This document shows, piece by piece, positions 25,888 through 32,531 of a DNA stretch of 64,000 nucleotides. The notes under the pieces are model-generated. The model was given only the letters and a program-made list of their open reading frames with translations. It did not search any database and was not told where the DNA came from. The stretch is from Haloplanus sp. GDY1. GTDB taxonomy: Archaea; Halobacteriota; Halobacteria; Halobacteriales; Haloferacaceae. The translations under genes were made by a program, and so were the position numbers. Position 1 is the stretch's first letter, and every line of letters starts with the position of its first letter. The DNA is taken from the NCBI RefSeq assembly GCF_023703775.1, contig NZ_CP098514.1, positions 1,054,001-1,118,000 of the forward strand, written 5' to 3'.

Positions 25888-26358
25888 TTAGGCCGACTCG
25901 GCCAGTTCCTCGGCGGAGGCGACGGCCTCTTCGGTCGTCTCCTCGGCCTCGGACTGGAACTGTTCGACGGCGTCGAAGCTGTCCGCGAGCAGTTCGAGCT
26001 GCATCTCGGTCAGCTCGTCGTAGGTCGCCTCCGCCTCGTCGAGGCCCTGCAGGAAGGACTGCCAGGCGTCCTCGTGGATCTCGTCGACGGCCTCGAACTG
26101 CTCGTCGACGGCCGCCTCGAGTTCCGCGACGGACTCCTCGGGGTAGACCGACTTCAGGCCGTCGAGGTAGGCCTCGATGGCCGTCTTCGAGAGCGTGACG
26201 CCGCTCTTCTGGACGGACTTGACGGACTGGAAGGAGTCGAACCAGGTCTCCACGGCGGAGCGCTGGACGTCGATGCTCGTCTCGGCGGCGCGGCGGGTCT
26301 GGTCGATCATCGTGCGCTGCAGGTCGAAGGCCGAACTCATGGGATTGTTAGCACTCAT
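25888..26358 (-). CDS. phaP: PHA granule phasin
   Basis: A 156-residue amphipathic, all-helical protein. Phasins coat PHA granules and control their size and number. The sequence [38 protein letters not shown] is phasin-like, with no cysteine and heptad-like hydrophobics throughout. Its start is six bases after the phaR stop, so phaR-phaP are transcribed together, then phaE-phaC. The alternative start at Met7 would not change the call. Confidence 0.9.
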   Translation of the reverse strand: MSANNPMSSAFDLQRTMIDQTRRAAETSIDVQRSAVETWFDSFQSVKSVQKSGVTLSKTAIEAYLDGLKSVYPEESVAELEAAVDEQFEAVDEIHEDAWQSFLQGLDEAEATYDELTEMQLELLADSFDAVEQFQSEAEETTEEAVASAEELAESA

Positions 26359-26364
26359 AGGGTC

Positions 26365-26679
26365 TCACTCGGAGTTTCGTTTGACTGGGATGACGATCGT
26401 CTGGACGATGTCGCCGTCCTCGATGTCGAGCGTCTCCCGCTCGGCATCGGGGATGCTGATGCGACCCCCGCTCTGCACGCGGGTCTTGAACATCGCGGTC
26501 CCCATGCTCATCGCGCCCAGTTGCGAGAACCCGTCGAACCCGCTCCCGGCACCGCCCGACACGAACTGCTTGAACAGCTTCATCTGTTGTTCGACCGCGT
26601 CTTCGCTGGCGTTCTGGAACTGCTGGGCAAAGGGCATCGGAGGCCACGTCGGCGATCCATCGTCCTCGTCTCGCGTCAT
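26365..26679 (-). CDS. phaR: PHA regulator with AbrB/SpoVT-type DNA-binding domain
   Basis: A 104-residue regulator. The C-terminal 45 residues (FKTRVQSGGRISIPDAERETLDIEDGDIVQTIVIPVK) form a swapped-hairpin AbrB domain. The N-terminal half (PPMPFAQQFQNASEDAVEQQMKLFKQFV) is an amphipathic helix that could bind PHA or phasins. This matches PhaR of Haloferax mediterranei, a regulator of phaRP transcription and granule formation. It heads the phaR-P-E-C cluster, and GTAACAA repeats flank its promoter, as expected for autoregulation. Confidence 0.9.
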   Translation of the reverse strand: MTRDEDDGSPTWPPMPFAQQFQNASEDAVEQQMKLFKQFVSGGAGSGFDGFSQLGAMSMGTAMFKTRVQSGGRISIPDAERETLDIEDGDIVQTIVIPVKRNSE

Positions 26680-26681
26680 CC

Positions 26682-26728
26682 TTGTTACACCTGTGGCGAC
26701 CCAGAGGCATAAGCTTTACTTTTGTTAC
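26682..26728 (-). promoter_or_regulatory. phaR promoter with twin TTGTTAC elements
   Basis: TTGTTAC occurs at 26682-26688 and 26722-26728, 40 bp apart (about four helical turns). Between them lies the TATA-like GCATAAGCTT (about 26707-26716), roughly 27-30 nt upstream of the phaR ATG. One copy covers the transcription start and the other sits just upstream of the TATA box. This suits binding of an AbrB-type multimer and autorepression. Confidence 0.5.
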
Positions 26729-26832
26729 CGTCCTATACCACTCAAAGACATTGAATGGTCGCACCCGGTCGTGCCGGGCGACGAAAGCGACCAGTCTTTA
26801 ACGGACCACCACGAACAACGGACAGATCACCA

Positions 26833-27468
26833 ATGCAGGAACAATCCTCGACCCCGATGGGTAGCCTCACGGACGCGTGGGTACAGTCGGGCAAACACTT
26901 CTCGAACAGCGTCGAACACTTCTACAACAGCATGCTGGCGGCCAACCGGGCGATGTTCCCGACGCTCGCCAACGGCGAGGAGGACCGCCAGCCACCGGTG
27001 TCGCCGGAAGTGACGTACTCCAAGTCGGACTGGACGTTCGAACACTCCGACGAGAGCGCCGAGGGCGTCGTCAGCGTCGGCGACCGGATCCGGTTCTCGA
27101 AACAGCTCACCGAACGGGAGATCCGCGAGTTCGCGGACGCCAGCGGCGACACGAACCGCCTCCACCTCGATCCCGACTTCGCCGAGAAGACCCGCTTCGG
27201 CCGACAGATCGTCCACGGGACGCTCGTGTCCGGGCTCATCAGCGCCGCGCTCGCGCGCCTGCCCGGACTGACGATCTACCTCTCACAGGACCTCCAGTTC
27301 CTCGGCCCCGTCGACATCGGCGAGACGGTCACCGCCATCTGTGAGGTCGTCGAGGACCTCGGCGACGGTCGGTACCGGCTCACGACGGTCGTCGAGGACG
27401 AGGACGGCGAAACCGTCATCGACGGGGAGGCCATCGTCCTCATCGACGAAGCGCCCGACGACGACTAG
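26833..27468 (+). CDS. phaJ: (R)-specific enoyl-CoA hydratase, MaoC type, with phasin-like leader
   Basis: Hydrates trans-2-enoyl-CoA to (R)-3-hydroxyacyl-CoA, feeding beta-oxidation products to PHA synthase. The hot-dog domain (about 75-205) has the hydratase motif GDTNRLHLDPDFAEKTRFGRQIVHGTL with the catalytic Asp and His. Unusually, the first about 45 residues (SLTDAWVQSGKHFSNSVEHFYNSMLAANRAMF) form an amphipathic helix like those of PhaP and PhaE. This hints that the enzyme is held on the granule. ATG 26833 is chosen for this conserved start and the CTTTAAC box near 26795. It is divergent from phaR. Confidence 0.88.
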   Translation: MQEQSSTPMGSLTDAWVQSGKHFSNSVEHFYNSMLAANRAMFPTLANGEEDRQPPVSPEVTYSKSDWTFEHSDESAEGVVSVGDRIRFSKQLTEREIREFADASGDTNRLHLDPDFAEKTRFGRQIVHGTLVSGLISAALARLPGLTIYLSQDLQFLGPVDIGETVTAICEVVEDLGDGRYRLTTVVEDEDGETVIDGEAIVLIDEAPDDD

Positions 27469-27953
27469 TCCTCGCGGACCGGAATCCCGGCGTCGGCAAA
27501 GAGGGTCGTCGCCCGCCGGAACTCGTCCTCGCCGTAGGACAGCCACAGCGACGGCATCATCACGTACCGCTTTCGCGTCTCACCGTCGACGGCGTAGGTG
27601 ACGACGAACCGCGGCCGGGTCAGTCCCTTCCGTCCCCGCACCGCGGTCACCCGTTCGACGGCGTCGAGCGGAATCTCGTCCGGCGTCCCGAAGCCCCGCA
27701 GGCGGTTGCTCAGGCGCGCGACCCCGACCACGGCCGCGGCGGCGCCGCCGGCGAGCAGGAGGGTTCGCACGTCGCCCGCGAGCAGGTTCGCGAGGACGAA
27801 CCCGGCGGCGACGGCGAGGAGGCCGAGATAGGAGAGAAAGAGGAGGCGGCTCCCCTCGCGGTAGCGACGCAGCTGGCCGCGGAGGCTGGAGTCGATTCGC
27901 AGGGCTTCGCCGTCGAGGTGACACCGACCGCGTTTCGTTCGGAAGGAGGGCAC
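27465..27953 (-). CDS. Membrane protein with PH-like domain, unknown function
   Basis: A 162-residue protein from GTG 27953. A short hydrophilic start is followed by two adjacent transmembrane helices (LLFLSYLGLLAVAAGFVLANLL and TLLLAGGAAAAVVGVARL, about 37-77). The C-terminal cytosolic part (IPLDAVERVTAVRGRKGLTRPRFVVTYAVDGETRKRYVMMP) resembles a bacterial PH-like strand set. The stop overlaps the phaJ stop by four bases. No link to PHA metabolism is visible beyond position. Confidence 0.7.
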   Translation of the reverse strand: MPSFRTKRGRCHLDGEALRIDSSLRGQLRRYREGSRLLFLSYLGLLAVAAGFVLANLLAGDVRTLLLAGGAAAAVVGVARLSNRLRGFGTPDEIPLDAVERVTAVRGRKGLTRPRFVVTYAVDGETRKRYVMMPSLWLSYGEDEFRRATTLFADAGIPVRED

Positions 27954-27972
27954 GGTGGCGGGGACCGCGGAC

Positions 27973-28329
27973 TCAGATCGGTTCGAACCGGTAGCCGTCC
28001 CACTCCTGGCTCTCGGGCTCCCGGATGCCGGCCCCGGGCTCCCGGAGTTGCTCGACGTACACCGGCCGCACCTCGTCGCCGATCGCCACGTCGTCGGTCG
28101 TGACCCCGCCGAGCGCGCGCACCGGCTCGCCGTCGACGTCGAACTCGACGATGGCGAGCGTGTTCGGTTCGCGGACGCCCGGGGGTGCCGCCGTGCTCGT
28201 CGTCCACGTGATGACCTCGGCGGTGTACTCGCTGAGGTCGACCGTATCAACCGGTTCCTCGCCCCCGGGGCCGATCGGATGCCCGGGGTACGTGATGCTG
28301 CCGTCGGGATACTGGTACGCTTCCATCAT
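27973..28329 (-). CDS. OB-fold (DUF35-type) beta subunit of ketothiolase
   Basis: A 118-residue partner of the thiolase encoded directly upstream (0-nt gap). The C-terminal OB fold is visible in AEVITWTTSTAAPPGV, NTLAIVEFDVDGEPVRALGGV and DVAIGDEVRPVYVE. The rubredoxin-like zinc ribbon normally preceding it has lost all its cysteines (the protein has none), leaving only the YPDGSITYPGHPIGPGGEE loop. Haloarchaeal beta-ketothiolases such as BktB and PhaA of Haloferax mediterranei need such a small beta subunit. The start may be Met1 (28329) or Met2 (28326). Confidence 0.85.
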   Translation of the reverse strand: MMEAYQYPDGSITYPGHPIGPGGEEPVDTVDLSEYTAEVITWTTSTAAPPGVREPNTLAIVEFDVDGEPVRALGGVTTDDVAIGDEVRPVYVEQLREPGAGIREPESQEWDGYRFEPI

Positions 28330-29484
28330 TCAGACCGCCTCCATGAGGGTGGTGATGACGCAGTTGCCGAAGCCGCCGACGTTGCACGCGAGACCGGTCT
28401 GGGCGCCGTCGACCTGGCGCTTGCCGGCCTCGCCCATCAACTGTTCGTATATCTCGTAGGCCTGTGCGACGCCGCTCGCGCCGAGCGGGTGTCCCTTCGA
28501 CTTCAGGCCGCCCGAGGGGTTGATCGGCAGGTCGCCGCCCATCTCGGTGCGACCCTCCTCCACCGCCTTCCAGCCGTCGCCCTTCTCGAAGAACCCGAGG
28601 TCCTCGCTCTGGAGGAACTCCAGGATGGTGAACATGTCGTGGAGTTCGGCCACGTCGACGTCCTCGGGGCCCAAGTCGGCCATGTCGTAGGCGATGCGAC
28701 TCGACTCGACGACGCCCCGCATGGTCGTCGGGTCCGCGCGCTCGTGGACGACGTGGGTGTCCGTGGCGCCGCCGACGCCGGAGACGAGGACGTAGTCGTC
28801 GGTGTACTCCCGGGCGACGGACTCGGGGCAGAGCAGGAGCGCCGCGCTCCCGTCCGTGATCGGACAGAAGTCGTAGAGGCGGAGGGGGTCGGCGACGATG
28901 GGCGACTCCAGCACCGTCTCCAGTTCCACCTCCTTCTGGAACTGGGCGTGGGGGTTGTGGACGCCGTGGCGGTGGTTCTTCACCGCCACCTTCCCCAGGC
29001 TCTCGCGGGGCGCGTCGTAGGTGTCGAGGTAGAGCCGCGCGGTCAGCCCCGCGAAACTCGGGAGCGTCACGCCGTGCTTGTACTCCACCGGGTGGGTGAT
29101 GGAGGCGATGATGTCGGTGGCCTCGGGGGTGGTCCGGTGGGTCATCTTCTCGCCACCGACGAGCAGGGTCATGTCGCTGGCGCCGCTGGCGACCGACTGC
29201 CAGGCGTGTTTGACGCCCGCGCCCCCGCTCGAACTCGTCTGATCGATGCGGGCGGTGTACGCCGGCATCGCCGCGAGGTCGTGCGCGAGGGCGTTCATGA
29301 TCCCCGTCTGTCCCTCGAACTCGCCGCTCGCCATGTTCGACACGTAGAGGTGATCGACCGCGTCCGGTTGGACGCCAGCGTCGTCGAGACACGCCGCCCC
29401 CGCCTCGGAGAGCAGGTCGAGGACCCACCCCTCCCGCTGTCCGAACTGGGTCATCGACGCGCCGATGATCGCTACGTTCTCCAT
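28330..29484 (-). CDS. Haloarchaeal-type beta-ketothiolase/acetyl-CoA acetyltransferase alpha subunit
   Basis: A 384-residue thiolase-fold enzyme that condenses or cleaves acyl-CoAs; next to pha genes it most likely supplies 3-ketoacyl-CoA. The nucleophile region reads IDQTSSSGGAGVKHAW, with Ser where most thiolases have Cys (about residue 85). The histidines are in AELHDMF and GHPLGASG. A Ser-His-His triad is known for the haloarchaeal BktB/PhaA type. The active-site cysteine near the C-terminus is in GLACNVGGFGNC. It is translated with the OB-fold gene. Which of BktB, PhaA or a catabolic paralogue it is cannot be told. Confidence 0.88.
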   Translation of the reverse strand: MENVAIIGASMTQFGQREGWVLDLLSEAGAACLDDAGVQPDAVDHLYVSNMASGEFEGQTGIMNALAHDLAAMPAYTARIDQTSSSGGAGVKHAWQSVASGASDMTLLVGGEKMTHRTTPEATDIIASITHPVEYKHGVTLPSFAGLTARLYLDTYDAPRESLGKVAVKNHRHGVHNPHAQFQKEVELETVLESPIVADPLRLYDFCPITDGSAALLLCPESVAREYTDDYVLVSGVGGATDTHVVHERADPTTMRGVVESSRIAYDMADLGPEDVDVAELHDMFTILEFLQSEDLGFFEKGDGWKAVEEGRTEMGGDLPINPSGGLKSKGHPLGASGVAQAYEIYEQLMGEAGKRQVDGAQTGLACNVGGFGNCVITTLMEAV

Positions 29485-29531
29485 ACGTTCGTTCGCGGCG
29501 GCCACCGGCTTACCGTTTACCCTTGTGACAC

Positions 29532-30938
29532 TCAGAGGGCGAGCGCGTCGACGACCACCGCGAGGAGGAGGGCACCGAGGTAGGCGTTCGAGGCGTGGAA
29601 GGCCCGGAAGGCGGCGGATTCGGTGCGGTCGACGTGCAGGCGGACGACCGCCCACAGGAACGCGGCGCCGAGACTCACCGTCGTGAGGACGTAGAGCCAC
29701 CCGAGCGACTGCCAGGTGGCCAGCACGCCGGCGCCGACGAGCGTCGCCCCCAGCCACCAGAGGATGTGTTTGCGGGTCTCCGTCTCGCCGCGGACGACGG
29801 GCATCATCGGGAAGCCGCCGCGGGCGTAGTCGTCCTTGTACGCCAGCGCGAGGTTGTAGAAGTGGGCGGGCGTCCACAGGAAGATGACCGTCGCCAGCAC
29901 GAGGCCGCCGAGGCCGACCCGCCCCGTCACGGCGGCCCACCCGATCAGCGCCGGGAGGGCGCCCGCCGCGCCGCCGATGACCGTGTTCTGGACGGTGTTG
30001 GGCTTCAACACGAGCGTGTAGATCACGCTGTAGAAGACGATGGCGGCGAGGCCGAGGACGGCCACCAGAGGGTTGACCGCGGCGAAGGCGACGAGCGAGC
30101 CGACGGTCAGCAGGCCGCCGAAGGCCAAGGCGTTTCGCACCGACACCACGTCGGTCGCGAGGGGACGGTCGCTGGTCCGGTTCATCCGCCGATCCACGTC
30201 GCGCTCCAGCACGTGATTGAAGGTGCCGCTCGCGCCGATGGAGAGGACGCCGCCGAGCAGCGTCAGGACCACCGTCCGGGGGTCGAGCGCCGGCCCCGCA
30301 GCCAGCGCCATCCCCGCGGAGGCGACGAGACAGAGCAGCCACATCAGCCGGGGTTTCGTGAGGCGGAGGTAGGCGCCGGCGACGGTTCGGGCCCGGGCCA
30401 CGGGAGCCTCGGGGAGCGTGGGAGAGCCGGCGTCGTCGGGCGCCGGGGGCGGCGAGAGCGCGTCGGGGTCGGTGACGGGACCGTCCGACGGGTCGCCGGT
30501 GTCGGCTTCGAGCGTCCACGCGAGTGCGGCCACCAGCCCACCGAAGATGACCATGCCCACGAACAGGTGGACGGCCGAGAGGGCGGCCGTCGCGCCGGCC
30601 GTCGCGACGACGGCACCGAGTGCGGCCTGCGCGGGGTAACAGACCATCGAGACGCCGAGGGCGGCACGGACGCGACGACGCCGACCCCCCCGCCACGCCG
30701 CGACGCCGGCGGCGAGGACGAGCAGGCCGACGACGACCGCGGCGAGCCGGTGGCCGATCACCAGGGCGCCGGCGACGGACGTCGGGGGCGCCAGCCCGTC
30801 ACCACACGCCGGCCACGCGGCACAGGTCCGGGCCGCGTCGGTGACGGCGACGGTGGTCCCGACGAGCAAGAGCAGGTACACGCCCATCGCGCTCGCCGCG
30901 AGCAGGCCCGGGAACCGGTCGGTCACGTCACGGGACAC
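29532..30938 (-). CDS. ctaB: Fused CtaA-like/CtaB protein: heme O synthase with Cox15-type domain
   Basis: A 468-residue membrane protein for heme A/O assembly into terminal oxidases. Residues about 1-145 form a four-helix half-CtaA (Cox15) domain with its histidines (IGHRLAAV, SAVHLFVG). After a Pro/Asp-rich linker, residues about 185-468 are a full UbiA-type protoheme IX farnesyltransferase with the Asp-rich motif NHVLERDVDRRMNRTSDRPLA and the second motif YKDDYARGGFPMMP. GTG start 30938 has a CCTAAATAGG box about 33 nt upstream. It is divergent from coxB, its functional partner. Confidence 0.92.
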   Translation of the reverse strand: MSRDVTDRFPGLLAASAMGVYLLLLVGTTVAVTDAARTCAAWPACGDGLAPPTSVAGALVIGHRLAAVVVGLLVLAAGVAAWRGGRRRRVRAALGVSMVCYPAQAALGAVVATAGATAALSAVHLFVGMVIFGGLVAALAWTLEADTGDPSDGPVTDPDALSPPPAPDDAGSPTLPEAPVARARTVAGAYLRLTKPRLMWLLCLVASAGMALAAGPALDPRTVVLTLLGGVLSIGASGTFNHVLERDVDRRMNRTSDRPLATDVVSVRNALAFGGLLTVGSLVAFAAVNPLVAVLGLAAIVFYSVIYTLVLKPNTVQNTVIGGAAGALPALIGWAAVTGRVGLGGLVLATVIFLWTPAHFYNLALAYKDDYARGGFPMMPVVRGETETRKHILWWLGATLVGAGVLATWQSLGWLYVLTTVSLGAAFLWAVVRLHVDRTESAAFRAFHASNAYLGALLLAVVVDALAL

Positions 30939-30970
30939 GGGTCGATCACTGGGCGGACCTTGGAAAGCCG

Positions 30971-31051
30971 CCTATTTAGGCCCCCCGCTTTTTCCCACGC
31001 CGCGACGGCAGCGTGACGGCCGGTGATCGGCCCTATCAGTAGCTATTTAGG
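30971..31051. promoter_or_regulatory. Divergent ctaB/coxB promoters sharing CTATTTAGG
   Basis: The nonamer CTATTTAGG occurs at 30972-30980 and again at 31043-31051. The first, read on the minus strand (CCTAAATAG), is the TATA region of ctaB. The second is the TATA region of coxB, about 30 nt before ATG 31078. Two identical core promoters facing opposite ways suggest joint control of heme synthesis and oxidase. Confidence 0.5.
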
Positions 31052-31077
31052 GAGGAGATTCTAACGCCCCATAGAGT

Positions 31078-31875
31078 ATGAAACGGTCGCGCCTCGTGCT
31101 GGCGTCGCTGCTGTCGGCGGTGGCTCTCTCCCTCGCCGCCGATCCAGTCGCGGCCCAGAGTTCAGTGTCCGCAGAACTAATCAACCAGCTGAACAATAAA
31201 CTGATGTTGATCGCCGTCCCCATCACGCTTCTCGTCGAGGGGATCCTCATCTACACGGTCTACCGGTTCAAGGACGCCGACGAGGCGAAGTCGACCCAGG
31301 AGAACCGCCGCCTGGAGATCACGTGGACCGTCGCCACGGCCATCATCCTGCTGTTCGTCGGCGTCGCCTCCTACGGCGTGCTCGCGAACGAGAACGTCTC
31401 CTTCCAGCAGGGCGAGCAGGCCGTCGCGCCGGACAGCAACGACGTGCTGGTCCACATGGACGCCTTCCAGTGGGGCTGGCAGGCGAGCTACCCCAAGGAG
31501 AACGTCTCCGTCTCCAGCACCGCCCCGACGGTGGTCGTCCCCGTAGGCCAGGACGTCTACTTCAACATCACGTCGAGTGACGTGTTACACGCGTTCCACG
31601 TCCCCCAGATGGGTCTGAAACAGGACGCCATGCCCGGGCAGTCGAACGTGATCAAGACCGTGCCGCTGGAGGAGGGCACCTACCAGGGGTACTGCGCCGA
31701 GTTCTGTGGCGTCGCCCACTCGCAGATGTACTTCGAGATCGAGGTCGTCTCGCAGTCGGAGTACCAGCAGTACATCGAGGAGCAAAAGAGCGGGTCGTCG
31801 AGCGACCTCGAACCGGACGAGGAGGTCGTCCGGGCGCACGACGACTCGCTCGAACGGGCGCCGGTTCTCGCGTAG
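31078..31875 (+). CDS. coxB: Cytochrome c oxidase subunit II
   Basis: The 265-residue CuA-bearing subunit of an aa3/ba3-type terminal oxidase, passing electrons from the donor (probably halocyanin) to heme. It has a signal peptide (LVLASLLSAVALSLAADPVAA) and two membrane helices (about 40-60 and 80-103). The external cupredoxin domain has the full CuA set: His171, and C206, E208, C210, H214, M217 in YCAEFCGVAHSQM. Subunits I and III are not in the window. The divergent ctaB gene makes the needed heme. Confidence 0.95.
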   Translation: MKRSRLVLASLLSAVALSLAADPVAAQSSVSAELINQLNNKLMLIAVPITLLVEGILIYTVYRFKDADEAKSTQENRRLEITWTVATAIILLFVGVASYGVLANENVSFQQGEQAVAPDSNDVLVHMDAFQWGWQASYPKENVSVSSTAPTVVVPVGQDVYFNITSSDVLHAFHVPQMGLKQDAMPGQSNVIKTVPLEEGTYQGYCAEFCGVAHSQMYFEIEVVSQSEYQQYIEEQKSGSSSDLEPDEEVVRAHDDSLERAPVLA

Positions 31876-31900
31876 CGCGACCCTCGAGTTCTCTCCCCGG

Positions 31901-32326
31901 CTAACACCGCCGGTCGACGATCCGGTCGACGATCCGTCCCGTCGAGCAGAGTTCGTCGTCCGGAGCGTCCCGCGCCGACGCGCGCTCGATCCGACAGTCG
32001 ATGCCGCGCGACCCGAGGGCCGCCCGGAGGCGCTCCTCGTCGTGGTGTTGGTCGTACCCCAGGACGATGACGTCCGGGTCGATCCGTTCGATGGGGACGA
32101 AGATGTCCTCGGGGTGTCCGAGGTGGGCCTCGTCGACGACGTCGAGGGCGTCGACCATCCGCCGGCGCTGCCCGTCCGACAGGATCGGTTTCGGCTTGTG
32201 CGTGACGTTCCGACCCCGGGCGACGATGACGTGGAGACGGTCGCCCATCGCGGCGGCGTCCGAGAGGTAATGCACGTGGCCGGGATGGAGGATGTCGAAG
32301 GTTCCCTGCGCGACGACGGTGGTCAT
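31901..32326 (-). CDS. ribL: Archaeal FAD synthetase (cytidylyltransferase family)
   Basis: A 141-residue nucleotidyltransferase that adenylates FMN to FAD in archaea (RibL, as characterised for MJ1179). The HIGH-type motif lies in [21 protein letters not shown] near the N-terminus, with the later partner motif [17 protein letters not shown] 32326 is chosen because the homology starts four residues later. A longer GTG start at 32398 would add a low-complexity Arg/Pro tail that overlaps a possible small leader gene. The ATG overlaps that small ORF's stop as ATGA. Confidence 0.88.
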   Translation of the reverse strand: MTTVVAQGTFDILHPGHVHYLSDAAAMGDRLHVIVARGRNVTHKPKPILSDGQRRRMVDALDVVDEAHLGHPEDIFVPIERIDPDVIVLGYDQHHDEERLRAALGSRGIDCRIERASARDAPDDELCSTGRIVDRIVDRRC

Positions 32327-32400
32327 GGATGGACGTCGGCGTCCGCCCGGCGGGCGTCGAGGTCGCTGCCGTCGACGGGTCCCCACCGGGGGCGCCACAT
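32323..32400 (-). CDS. Possible 25-residue leader gene coupled to ribL
   Basis: ATG 32400 opens a 25-codon ORF beginning [12 protein letters not shown] and ending HP, whose TGA overlaps the ribL ATG (ATGA). A TATA-like CCCTTAGA (about 32425-32433) is centred about 27-29 nt before this ATG. It is the best promoter upstream of ribL. A leaderless message would therefore begin with this small ORF. The peptide has an aromatic Trp/Arg-rich head and an acidic tail, and I know no family for it. Confidence 0.45.
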   Translation of the reverse strand: MWRPRWGPVDGSDLDARRADADVHP

Positions 32401-32531
32401 GGATACGGGTCGGTGGCGTCGCCTTCTAAGGGTTCCGGATGCGCCACGGTCCGGATCGACCAGCTCGACGCGCCCGCGCACGACGGACGTATTCTGCAAG
32501 GCTTAACTTCGGGCACCGATCACACAGTTGT

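Noticed and set aside
32327-32398. Long GTG start for ribL adding about 24 residues
   Set aside because: The added Arg/Pro stretch is a shadow of the possible 25-residue ORF in another frame; the nucleotidyltransferase fold begins at ATG 32326.
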